Part shown: positions 34,198 to 43,940 of the stretch, piece by piece | Layout of the letters: the number at the start of each line of letters is the position of its first letter | How positions within the stretch are numbered: position 1 is the stretch's first letter | Assembly (NCBI GenBank): GCA_029255685.2 | Contig: CM055317.2 | Location: 22,452,501 to 22,516,500, forward strand | Direction of reading: 5' to 3' | Origin: Silene conica | Lineage: Eukaryota > Streptophyta > Magnoliopsida > Caryophyllales > Caryophyllaceae | DNA: 64,000 nucleotides | The notes under the pieces: generated by a model | The model's database searches: none | Seen by the model: the letters and a program-made list of their open reading frames with translations, nothing else | Told to the model about the DNA's origin: nothing | Translations under genes and position numbers: made by a program

Positions 34198-35971
34198 ACA
34201 TACTCCGACATTTTCTGGAGGATCTCAATCTTACTCCTAAAATTAATGAACCTGTGGTAATACATTGTGACAATACCGCTGCTAAACAGTTTGCCTAGGA
34301 TTCGAAGTTTCTTAGAAAAACCAAGCATATTAGGAGGCGTTATCATTTTGTTCGAGACGTTGTAAGAAATAAAGAAATTACTATCGAACATATATTAACA
34401 ACCTTGATGATTGTTGATCCTTTAACTAAACCTATTAAACGAGATTTGTTCCAGACTCATGTTAGGAACTTGGGCTTACGAAGGTTTTAGTTTAAAATTT
34501 TGTAATCTTGTTGTTTTTAGACATGTTTTTGATTTATGGACATGTTTTGAATATCTTATGAATAAATATGTTTTCTTTTCATGTATTCTTGAGCATAAGT
34601 TGCATTTTTAAGGCACGCGACTAATGTCACTAAGCTTTTGATTAACCTAGTCACACAGGTAATCGCCTTGATGCTAGTAAAGCATGCAAGATGAGACTAA
34701 GTCTCGTTGACACTTTGTGTGTGCAACGATACAATTTTCTTATACTTATAGAGTATTGATCAAGTCGTCTTATTGTGTTTAAGATGAGACTCTAAATAGA
34801 TATACAAGAGTCGAGTATGAAAAACATGTCTTTCATATTAGAGCTTAAAATCGGATATCAAGTGTCGGATTGAACATTGAGTATGTCGGTCAAGTGGCTC
34901 GAGTTAGATATTTAGGTAATATCTAGACTCAGTATTCGCACGCCATAGAAAAGTGGCATGCCCTATCAGCTATGTTGTGACACATATGTCATAATATGTG
35001 TGTTCTATCGATCGTTTAGGAGTGACAATTATTTTCCATACCTTGTCACTGTGTGATCCATATAGGCCTTAGTGGTTGTTATGGAACGAAGCCCTTTGAC
35101 TTAAAATTATGTTAAAAAAACGAAATTTGATGTTGCTATTTTAGTGTGTGTTTGAAGAGCTGACAATGGTTTTGGCTTACCGAAGCATATTAGGAAAGCA
35201 ATCAAGTTAAGTTTTTTTTTCCATTAGTGTCTAAAAAATGATCAATTCAACTTCACTATATTATTAGCCCAGCCGGCGGTTATATTTAGTATATAACTAC
35301 GTATATGTGATTAGAATAAAAGGATATTGTATGCTAGCGGTGTTGTTCGAATGATTTAGCGAATCGTTATGATTGATAGTGTTATGTTAGTTTGATGGTA
35401 ACTTAATATAACATTATTTGTTACTGTTTTGGTCGCACTCCCCATTTTCTATATGAACTATGTTAAGTTTGTTATTGTAGTAAACTTGGTTGTGTGACCA
35501 AGTGGAAGGATTAACTTGCTTGTTTTGGCTGAGTGAGAGTATTGAATTTTGAATGTCAAAATAGCTGTTACATAATATTCATATTGAATTATGAATGTCA
35601 AAATAACTGTTACAAAATATTCATATTTACAGCAATAATATTAGTTATTAAGGCTGTAAATATTACTCTTTAATGAGCCATTATTCTAGCCAATTAATCC
35701 ACAATTAAATCCCTTGATTCACTCCTTGTAACTGATGTATTGTTACACTATATAAGGAGGTTGATTATTCTGTGAAGACACACAGAAATAATATCAATTC
35801 ACTACACATAAAATACAAACTGAATAAGTAGAGCAACCATCACTGTGTGTGCGAGTGGATTCGGGGTGTGAATGATATCGGGTTTATTGTACTTGATGGG
35901 TTTACGCAAGTGGACAGTAGACGACACAAGGCTACCAGTATGAGTATCGGAATAAGGTTAGTACTTCTAAC
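34198..35971 (+). mobile_element. Copia 3' remnant: RNase H tail and LTR-like sequence
   Basis: 34240-34490 reads VVIHCDNTAA, TKHIRRRYHFVRDVV and ADPLTKPI-like sequence, the C-terminal end of Copia RNase H. About 1.5 kb of AT-rich sequence follows with an LTR-like part: a TATATAAGG box at about 35750, a short leader, and an edge TTCTAACA at about 35971 where hAT copy B homology starts. The other LTR is not in the window. Old and broken; the start of the LTR is uncertain. Confidence 0.6.
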
Positions 35972-37773
35972 ATATCCCATTATTCAACAACATGTTAGTC
36001 GCATTACAAATACTTATACTCATTGTCATTATCTTGGTCACAATATCCAATATGAGTTGATAAGTTTGCTTCCTTTTAACTTCAAATCTGAAATCATCAA
36101 GATATTAAGAAAGCAAAGCTTTTTTCTGTTATACTTGATTGTACGCCTGATATTAGTCATAAAGAGCAAATGTCTATTATATTGTTGTACGTAGATATAT
36201 CTTTGGTTGAATTTCGAGTTGAAGAGTCTTTCTTAGGATTTTTAATTGTGAATAGTGATACTAGTGGGTTAGGACTTTTTAATATTTTGCAAAATGAGTA
36301 AAAGTCTCTTGATCTTGAGATAGATAAAATTAGAGGTTAAGGTTATGATAACGAGTCTAATAAGAAAGGAAAACATCAAAGTGTGCAAAAGAGGTTGCTT
36401 AATGTAAATCCTAGAGCTTTTTATGTTCCTTGTGGTTGTCATAGTTTGAACCTAGCATTATGTGACATAGCTAATACATGTACTAAGGCTAAAGAGTTTT
36501 TTGCAACCATACAACGCATTTACACGATAATTTGTCCATTCTAACAAAAGGTGGGATACTTTGAAGGCTAATGTACCAGATATAACTCCTAAACCTTTGT
36601 TTGTTACTCGTTGGGAAAGTCGTATTGATAGTGTGAAAGCCATAAGATTTCAAATTTCGTAAATAAGAGAAGCGTTGCTTTAGGTTGGAGAACTTGATAA
36701 TGATGGTAAGATTAGAAGTGAAGCTAAATCTTTAGCAATGAATGAACTTGGCAACTTTGAATTTTTAGTGTCAATAGTTATTTGGTATGAATATTGTATT
36801 TTGTTAACGTGGTTAGTAAAAATCTACAATCAAAGAATATGGTAATTGATGTTGCTATACTACAAATAAAGGCATTAGTTTCTACCTTTGAAAAATACCG
36901 AGAATATGGGTTTTCTAAAGCAATAGAAACTGCCAAACATATGTCTGAGGAAATGAACATTGATTGTGCCTTCCTAAATGACGTGAAATTCGAAGAAAAA
37001 AACAATTTGATGAGAATGTTGACGAGTCACCAAGTTTATCCGAAGAGGAATTGTTTTGAGTTAACTATTTTTTTTTATTTCTTATTGATAGCAATATCAT
37101 CTCTCAAAGAAAGATTTGAACAATAATACCAAGAATTTGAAAGTATATTTGGTTTTATGTTAACGACTGAAAAATTGAGTTCACTAGAAGATTCAATGTT
37201 AGAGTATTGTTGTTTTAATCTTCAAAATACACTTCAAAATAATGGTCATTCTGATATTGATGGATACGCACTATATTTGGATTTGAAATTTTTTCAAGAA
37301 TTCATGCCTGAAAAAAACATGGGTCCGCTTGCTATTTTAATTCATATGAAAAATGTTGGTGGTTGTTTCCCTATTGCAGTGTCAGCATATAGGATTTTGT
37401 TGACAATTCCAGTGATAGTTGCAACTGCGGAACGAAGTTTTTCAAAACTGAAGTTGTTGAAATCATATTTGCGTTCTGCTATGTCACAAGACCGTTTTAA
37501 TGGTTTAGCTATGATTGCTATCGAGAATCAAGTTTTGGATAAATTTTGTTATGAAGAACTAATTGAGGAGTTCGCCGCAAAGAACGCTAGAAGAGCTTCT
37601 TTATTAAGCAAGTGAATCTTTGTAATTGTTTAATTAGTTTGGATTGTATCAATATTTTGGTCATGATGTTAAAATATTTCTCTACATGTAAGTTTTTTTC
37701 ATAATGTATTATATTTTGGGCCGCTTTGTTTTAGATTTTGCATAGGGCCACCTTAACCTTCCAGGCGGCCCTG
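35972..37773 (+). pseudogene. hAT transposase copy B with 3' terminus
   Basis: A decayed zinc-finger-MYM/TTF-type hAT transposase. In order: THCHYLGHNIQYELISLL; then LDCTPDISH...EQMSI (frame changed); FYVPCGCHSLNLALCDIA; LFVTRWESRIDSVKAIRF; the segment from 36794 (QSKNMVIDVAILQIKALV); and an open C-terminal part (37157-37615) with ATAERSFSKLKLLKSYLRS and NGLAMIAIENQVLDKF, the hAT dimerisation block. The 3' end of the transposon is probably CCAGGCGGCCCTG at 37773, the inverse of a CAGGGCCGCC hAT terminus. Several frameshifts and stops make it non-functional, and its 5' part is replaced by the Copia LTR edge. Confidence 0.8.
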
Positions 37774-38096
37774 ACTCGACCGAGTACCACACAGACTCAG
37801 TCGAGTGACTGAACTCAGTAGCCTAACTTTTACACCCAACAACCATACTCAGTCGAATATAATCTACGCGACCGAGTACACTAAGAGCATAAAAGAGGGG
37901 AGTATCACAAAAACAAATAATAAAATATTAATATTTATATATGAAATGTCAAATAATAAATAAGAACAATAACTTAAGTATTTTATTACTAATATGATTA
38001 AAAAAACCCATAATAAATAAATTGTTTATTAAAATAACTTAGCTTTTGTAATTATTTCAACCTAGCAACAATAACTGATGAAACACAAATTTTCAT
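37774..38096. other. AT-rich segment with ACTCGACCGAGT-type motifs
   Basis: Just past the hAT 3' end lie ACTCGACCGAGTAC (37774), ACTCAGTCGAGTGACT (about 37794), ACTCAGTCGAAT (about 37850) and GCGACCGAGTAC (about 37869), again arranged as pairs. The rest is AT-rich with no gene. It may be a fragment of another LTR. Confidence 0.5.
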
Positions 38097-38945
38097 TTTT
38101 GACGTGTATATCCGTTGCAAACTTGCGACTGGTCAAGTATCATTATCATTATATATATAAAAGAAGAATGTTAAAATGCTGACGTGACACTACCATATTT
38201 TAGTATTTGCATATGGAGGACTCTCAATCATTTGGTAATGTTAAGTCTAATTTGACCAATAAAAACATGAAATATTGTCATTAATGCTGACGTGGCCTCT
38301 CATCCATGACCTTTCCAATAGTATTAATTATACATTTTTCACTTAATTACTCTTTTGGTTTTCCCAAGCAAGATGCAATTATTCACATGAGATTGTTACT
38401 ATATATAATTAATACTATTATAATAATTATAATAAATAATTGGTAATGCCAACTTCAAATAACGTGAGATTTGTATAATTTCATATACATACATACATAC
38501 ATTTTTCATTTAATTAGTCTTTTGGTTTTCCTACGCAAGATGTTATTCACATGAGATGGTTACTATAATTAATACTATTATCATTATAATTATAATAAAT
38601 AATATACTCTTTTGGTTTCCTACATACAATGACATTAGTATGAGACTGGCATATATGCAATTCGGGACTAACAAAACCTTTCCGATAGAACAAGTGCTTC
38701 ATTGATGTCTTTAACCCGTCAAATAATAAAACCGACTTAGAATGTTACATAACGGAGGCCTCTCATTCATTCTTAGAATGTTACATCTAATTTGACCAAT
38801 AAAAGTAAGCCAACTTTAATATATAATAATAATACATAATAAATAATAATACTGATTGATTTTTCAATGCATATAATTATGATAGTATTAACTACAATAA
38901 TTATGATACTATTAGCTACAATAGTTGACACCTTTCCAATAGCAC

Positions 38946-39939
38946 GACCCTGTTCTTTTGGACTTATTTTTGCTTAATTTAAGTTAAGTTCAGCAAAAAT
39001 AAGTGAAGTTCAGAAAAGTTCAGCAAAAATAAGTTAAGTTCAAAAAAAATAAGTTAAGTTAAGTTCAGCAAAAATAAGTTCAGAAAAGTTCAGCAAAAAT
39101 AAGTTAAGTTAAGTTCAGTAAAAATAAGTTCAGAAAAGTTAAGCAAAAATAAGTTCAGAAAAGTTAAACAAATACTCATATCCGTTTATAGTATTGACGA
39201 GTTTTAAAAAGTTTAAGATTTTCACAAATTCTCTCGTACAAATGTCTCATGTGCGACCATTTTTTTTAATTACCCTAAAGTGTCACTATTAACAAAAGAA
39301 TAGTCGGATTTTCCAAAAAATACACGGGTTAAAAATTACACACAATAATTCTCGTACGATAATGAACATACTATATTTATATAAAAATAGATTATTAAAA
39401 AATTGTGATAATATAGAAATAGATTATTTAAAAACTTGTGATATGTGACTTACCTTTTAATTATGTATTGAAGTAAGATAATGAACATACTATATTTATA
39501 TATATAAAAAAAAACTATTATTATTATCACTATTATTTTTATTATTATTATTATTATTATTATTTATATTATTTAAGTTAATATTTATTTAGTTCGAAAA
39601 AGTTAGACTCATATAAGTTAAGCTCAAAAAAGTTAAGTTCATAAATGTTAAGCAGATATAAGTTAATTTCAGCAAATATAAGTTAAGTTAAGTTCATAAA
39701 TGTTAAGCAGATATAAGTTAATTTCAGCAAATATAAGTTAAGTTAAGTTCAGCAAAAGTTCAGCAAAAATAAGTTAACTTCAGAAAAAACAAGTTAAGTT
39801 AAGTTCAGCAAAAATAAGTTCAGAAAAATTCAGCAAAAATAAGTTAAGTTCAGCAAATATAAGTTAAGTTCAGAAAAATTCAGAAAAAATAAGTTAAGTT
39901 AAGTTAAGTTAAGCAAAAATAAGTCCAAAAGAACAGGGC
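38946..39939. mobile_element. TIR element with CCCTGTTCTTTTGGACTTA ends and AAGTTCAGCAAAAAT arrays
   Basis: The left end CCCTGTTCTTTTGGACTTAT is repeated in inverse at the right, and the match extends through TTTTTGCTTAA. Both subterminal regions are arrays of AAGTTAAGTTCAGCAAAAAT variants; the centre is AT-rich with an (ATT)n tract at about 39516-39570. The terminal repeat equals that of the 54100-55171 element, but the array unit differs. Superfamily unsure; no clear target duplication here. Confidence 0.75.
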
Positions 39940-40140
39940 TTGTTGTAGTTAATAATTCTAGGAATACTGACTATCAAAATGCAGGAGCACCACGCAGTCA
40001 AATAATAAAACCATTATATTATATTCTTTTGGTTTCTCACGCAGTCAAATAATAAAACCGTTACTATTAATTACATAATGTAATTAGTTAATTACCAACA
40101 AAATATTAATTATAGAGCTAGCCATTATATTTCCAATAAC

Positions 40141-40644
40141 TTTTTTTTTTGAAAGAAAGATCAATCCATTAATAAATAGTCATACGACATCTACAATATT
40201 TGTGTAATTTGACTGGATACAATTCGACTAGAATCAAATAAAATAAAATCTTGTTCAAAGAAAGATCTGTAAACTTGAATTGCTTCAAAGCACGCCCTCT
40301 ATCATATCGCTTCAAACAGCTTTTCACAAGAGGATCGTAGGATCTTGAGCCTTGACGAGAGACGATTTCATCTGACAAAATTGAGTGCAACCAACAAATC
40401 GACGACATATGTAATACCATATGACGATCTATTACGAAACCGATCTTCATCATATAACAAACGAGCAACACGCTCATATCTATATTACCAATAGAACTAA
40501 AACCTTGAATAACAAGGACTGAAAAGACTCCGAAAAAAGAGACAAACAAAAAACCTTGAATAACAAGGACTGAAAAGACTCCGAAAATAGAGACAAACGA
40601 ACGGATCTCACCAAAAGGGAGACTTTTATTGATTAATTCGTAGG
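40141..40644 (-). mobile_element. Retroposon (LINE-3'-end-like) with 12-bp target duplication
   Basis: On the minus strand the unit ends in poly(A) (T-tract at 40141-40150), preceded by TTATTAATGGATTGATC. It is flanked by a perfect duplication ATTTCCAATAAC (40129-40140, 40645-40656). Target-primed insertion is therefore clear. About 500 bp, with no RT motif, so a 5'-truncated LINE tail or a SINE-like unit. It contains a tandem duplication of about 54 bp around CCTTGAATAACAAGGACTG (40501-40604). A 173-codon frame on this strand crosses the element boundary and is not a gene. Confidence 0.8.
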
Positions 40645-40792
40645 ATTTCCAATAACCTTTTGGTTTCTCTATATTGCTCAAAAAGCACAACGGCCAGCCT
40701 TCTCCTCCATTGTCTTCTAAAATAGTAAATAGTTAAATACCAATTTGACCAACATAATTTTTCATATTTTGATATTTTAAGTCTCTAAACAA

Positions 40793-41045
40793 TACTTCCT
40801 CCATTTTCCTATTTTCTTCTCATTTCCCTTATTTGACAAATTACCTATTTTCTTCCCATTTCTTTTCCAACCTATTTTAGACAACCAAATTACAACTTTA
40901 TCATTTTTTTATTACAAAAAATACCCTCTTTTCATTACTAACCCCACTTATTACCTTCCTTTCATTACTTTATCATTTCTTTATTAGTTTGTCTTAATCC
41001 AAGTACAAAATGAAATGGGAAGAACACTTATAAATGGAGGAAGTA
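40793..41045. mobile_element. MITE with TACTTCCTCCATTTT ends
   Basis: The left end TACTTCCTCCATTTTCC is matched in inverse by the right end ATAAATGGAGGAAGTA, with related TTCCCATTT/AAATGGGAA blocks inside. About 253 bp with no frame. The CTCCNTCC end resembles Stowaway-type MITEs; that assignment is tentative. Confidence 0.6.
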
Positions 41046-41524
41046 CAATTTTTCTTCTAAAAAATCACAAAATCGAATTACTATCATGGCTATTGCACCG
41101 TTACTTACTATTAACCAACTACGTTCTACGAGAAATTTCTATTCTATTACTAAAACCTCCTTTTATTGGAAAGTGATAAGTTTCCATTTTTTAATTATAT
41201 TTTACGTTTTTCAAGTTATACGTCAATCTTTTAATGTCAACATGTTCTTATATATCTTATGTTATATATATACTTTTTATTTTTCTTTAAAGTATTTAAA
41301 TATACACCACATATATTATTAGTATATCCAACAACTTTATTTGATCATTTCCCGTTCAAAATTAAAATTGAATAACTCGTGAATTTTCACGGGTGTTACG
41401 CTAGTTATTATATGAGATAAATAAGACAAAAGCAGAGTGGATTAGGAATATCAAATGCTTTGTCTACCTATATAGGTATTATTATGATCCGTCGCAAACT
41501 TATAACGTGTATACCCGTCAAAAG

Positions 41525-41958
41525 TAATATTATTATTTATTTATTACAATATATAATTTTATAAAAAAGAGGTGATTGAATTTTTTTTTTCCATGCTTAT
41601 TCTAACGGACCATCCTCCATCCTCAGTCCCGGATCAATGTATCATCTAACCTGTATTCGACTCGATATAAATGACCTTACCCGTTTAGAAGATTTACGTA
41701 GCACCCACATCACATATGAATAGTAGTAGGATTTGTCAGGTCCAAAGACTGCATAGAGGAAAAAAGAGCAAAGTGATGGACCTAAGTTTGGACCAACCCG
41801 TTATGCCGTAATAGTGATAAGGAAACCAAATTACCAAATCTAGGGCTCCTTTTAACCGCATAAATACTGTCCTCTCCCCCACAAATCTTAAACCTCAAAA
41901 ACCTACTTGTTTGGTGCCGTCTCCTTGTTCCGAAAACCAAAAGTAAATCAGCGCAAAG
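41525..41958 (+). promoter_or_regulatory. RPP3 upstream region with TATA-like GCATAAATAC
   Basis: 434 bp between the MITE and the RPP3 start. A TATA-like CATAAATA at about 41860-41867 lies some 95 bp before the ATG, followed by a pyrimidine-rich CTCTCCCCC stretch that could surround the transcription start. This is positional inference only. Confidence 0.35.
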
Positions 41959-42897
41959 ATGGGAGTCTACACCTTCATCTGCAAGAAATCTGGAAGTGCA
42001 TGGAGCGCGAAGCAACACGATGGCGATCTAGAATGCTCTGGTGACTCTGAGCACTCTCTTCAGAATCAACTCCTTCAAAGTGCCCTTAACACCGGTGATT
42101 CTGGTGCTGTTCAGTCTTCTTTCAGTTATATCACTCCTTCCTCTGCCGTTGCTCAGGTATCCTTTCGATCTGGGTTTTCTATGATTTTATTATTTAGATG
42201 ATCGAATTCCTTGTAAAGTTGTATACGATGTTTTTTTGTGTTTTGTGGAAGTTGTGGGTTTTTTTTTCTTGAGTAGAATTTGGGGTATGTTCATAGTGTT
42301 TTGTTGTGATTTAGTATTTGTGTATTAGCTATTCATGTGTTGTATACTTGTATGTGATTTTGGTAGATTGACTGATATTCTGCACAACATTTGTTTTGCG
42401 TGGTTGTCGCACTGCTTAATTTTGAATACATGGTTGTTATGTTTTGTGATCCCATCTGTAGTATAAAGACCGGTTTGAATCGAATGCGTTCCAATCTATT
42501 TAGTTTGATAATGACCAATGAAGTAGTCTATTTATGGTGTTGAGGTGAGATGAGGTTAGCACCTTCCGTGCTTGATCGCAGTAGTTGAATTTCGTTTATG
42601 TATGAAGGGTATTTCAAGCCCTTTAATGTTGGTCACCTTTGGTAGTTACAATGCTAACTATATCATGTATCTTTGTGGTGAAGGTGTAGAGTATAGGTTT
42701 TTAACATAGTTTGTATTATTGATTTGTGACAGGTGATAATTGGAGGTGCTGTTGCTGCTTCATTCGTTGGTGGTGGTGGAGGTGGTGCAGCCGCTCCTTC
42801 AGGTGGAGCCGCTGCTGCCGAGGCTCCCAAGGAAGAGAAGAAACCAGAGAAGGAAGAGAGTGAGGATGATGATATGGGTTTCTCTCTCTTTGATTAG
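41959..42897 (+). CDS. RPP3: Acidic ribosomal protein P3 (plant 60S stalk protein), two exons
   Basis: P3 is the plant-specific P-protein of the large ribosomal subunit stalk; it recruits and activates translation GTPases in the cytosol. Exon 1 is 41959-42156 (66 codons, [15 protein letters not shown]...[15 protein letters not shown]). The intron 42157-42732 has GT (GTATCC) and AG (TGTGACAG) ends. Exon 2 is 42733-42897 ([14 protein letters not shown]..., stop TAG). The joined product is 120 aa, the usual P3 length. It has the N-terminal dimerisation domain, a Gly/Ala hinge (residues about 71-95), a Lys/Glu-rich segment and the conserved acidic tail [13 protein letters not shown] that binds GTPases. 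The WSAK and QSSFS..TPSSAV motifs distinguish P3 from P1/P2. It appears intact. Confidence 0.95.
42157..42732 (+). other. Intron of RPP3
   Basis: A 576-bp T-rich intron with GT...AG borders. It lies between codons (phase 0), joining ...SSAVAQ to VIIGG.... Confidence 0.92.
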
Positions 42898-43519
42898 GGT
42901 CGTCGTCTTTACAATTACATGTGATCCCATCCTTTGTTTTGCTTGTGCGTCTTTCAAGTGTTCCATTTTGTTTAGATTTGCAGAAATATTATGAACTTAT
43001 TTTCTCATCATAACCTATAATTTGGTAGCCTACTTTTTATTCCCGTTTATTGATTGTATCAGATGAAGCCTCTTATTGGTTTTCGAGTTTTATGCTCATC
43101 TTTTTGGGATTATCCAAGTACGTGGTGGGTAACTTTTTTGGTACTTCATCGACTTCTCTGATATGATGCATTATGCACTTGTAGTTGTAAACTTTAAAAG
43201 GCAGTAATGGTAATTGGGGTAACTTGGGCAGTGGATTGTTCTCTTTTGGGCTAAACAGAGTAGATAGATTGTTAGTTATGTACTTATGACATGAAGACAG
43301 GACCTTTTTCTCGAAAGCTTGATTAGGATTTCACTAACTCATGAATGGGAATGTACTTCCAATAATCTGATACTGCCATATATAGTAAGCACACTGCACA
43401 TTACACAGTTTACACATTTGTCTTCCAACATTTTTTTAGGGTTATTTGATATTTTTTGGTTAAGTTTATTTGCTGTGAATAATCTAAACTATGTCCACCC
43501 ATCTCATATTAATCTATAC
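42898..43519. other. RPP3 3' UTR and intergenic DNA
   Basis: AT-rich. The first 200-300 bp is probably 3' UTR, with no unambiguous poly(A) signal. No other gene seen. Confidence 0.5.
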
Positions 43520-43736
43520 TACTTCCTCCAATCAAATCTACCACTTTCAGTTCCATTTTCGTTCGATGTATAAGTTAAAATATATTCATGTGGGATCTTG
43601 TTTGATTGGTCAACATTAAAAATATCTAATTTTTATAATTTCCACAAATAGGTAGCTAACGATATTTAACGTGTAAAACACGCGTTAGCAAATGTGAACA
43701 AGTAAAGTGGTAGAGTGGATTTGATTGGAGGAAGTA
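43520..43736. mobile_element. MITE with TACTTCCTCCAATCAAAT ends
   Basis: About 217 bp with terminal inverted repeat TACTTCCTCCAATCAAAT and its perfect inverse. A weaker inner inverted match is CTACCACTTT against AAAGTGGTAG. It lies downstream of RPP3. A second, unpaired ACCTCCATTCATATCC motif follows at 43745. Confidence 0.7.
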
Positions 43737-43940
43737 CATTACTACCTCCATTCATATCCAAAACATTTCCTCCTTAAAATACTCATATTCAATCTACCAC
43801 ATTTTAAATAAGTCGAAAAAAATGACTAAAGTATCGTTACGGAAATCTTTTATTTGTAAAAAATCTGATTAAATGCCCGCCTTTAATTAACCATAAGGCA
43901 TCTAAAATAGTCATCTAAATTAATCTAAAAGCGTCTTACA

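Larger units (their letters stand above)
38146..41404 (+). mobile_element. Non-autonomous Helitron-like element
   Basis: It begins TCATTATATATATAAAAG, directly after A, and ends with the hairpin CGTGAA-TT-TTCACG followed by GGGTGTTACG and CTAG before T. TC at one end, hairpin plus CTRR at the other, insertion between A and T, and no duplication are Helitron features. The interrupted MITE gives an empty site. It encodes no Rep/helicase. The body contains internal repeats (CTTTTGGTTTTCC... with CACATGAGAT, near 38352, 38520 and 38608), and three insertions (38946-39939, 40141-40644, 40793-41045). Confidence 0.6.
38097..41524. mobile_element. MITE relative of 2818-2987, split by the Helitron-like element
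   Basis: The left piece 38097-38145 (TATCCGTTGCAAACTTGCGA, GGTCAAGTA) and right piece 41405-41524 (ATAAGACAAAAGC, CAAATGCTTTGTC, GATCCGTCGCAAACTTATAA) together align with the continuous copy at 2818-2987. Confidence 0.6.

Noticed and set aside
36794-37126. Treating the 110-codon frame as an intact gene
   Set aside because: It is the middle part of a hAT transposase broken by frame changes on both sides.
40169-40690. 173-codon open frame on the minus strand
   Set aside because: It crosses the retroposon boundary and its target duplication, and includes an internal tandem repeat; no protein family matches.
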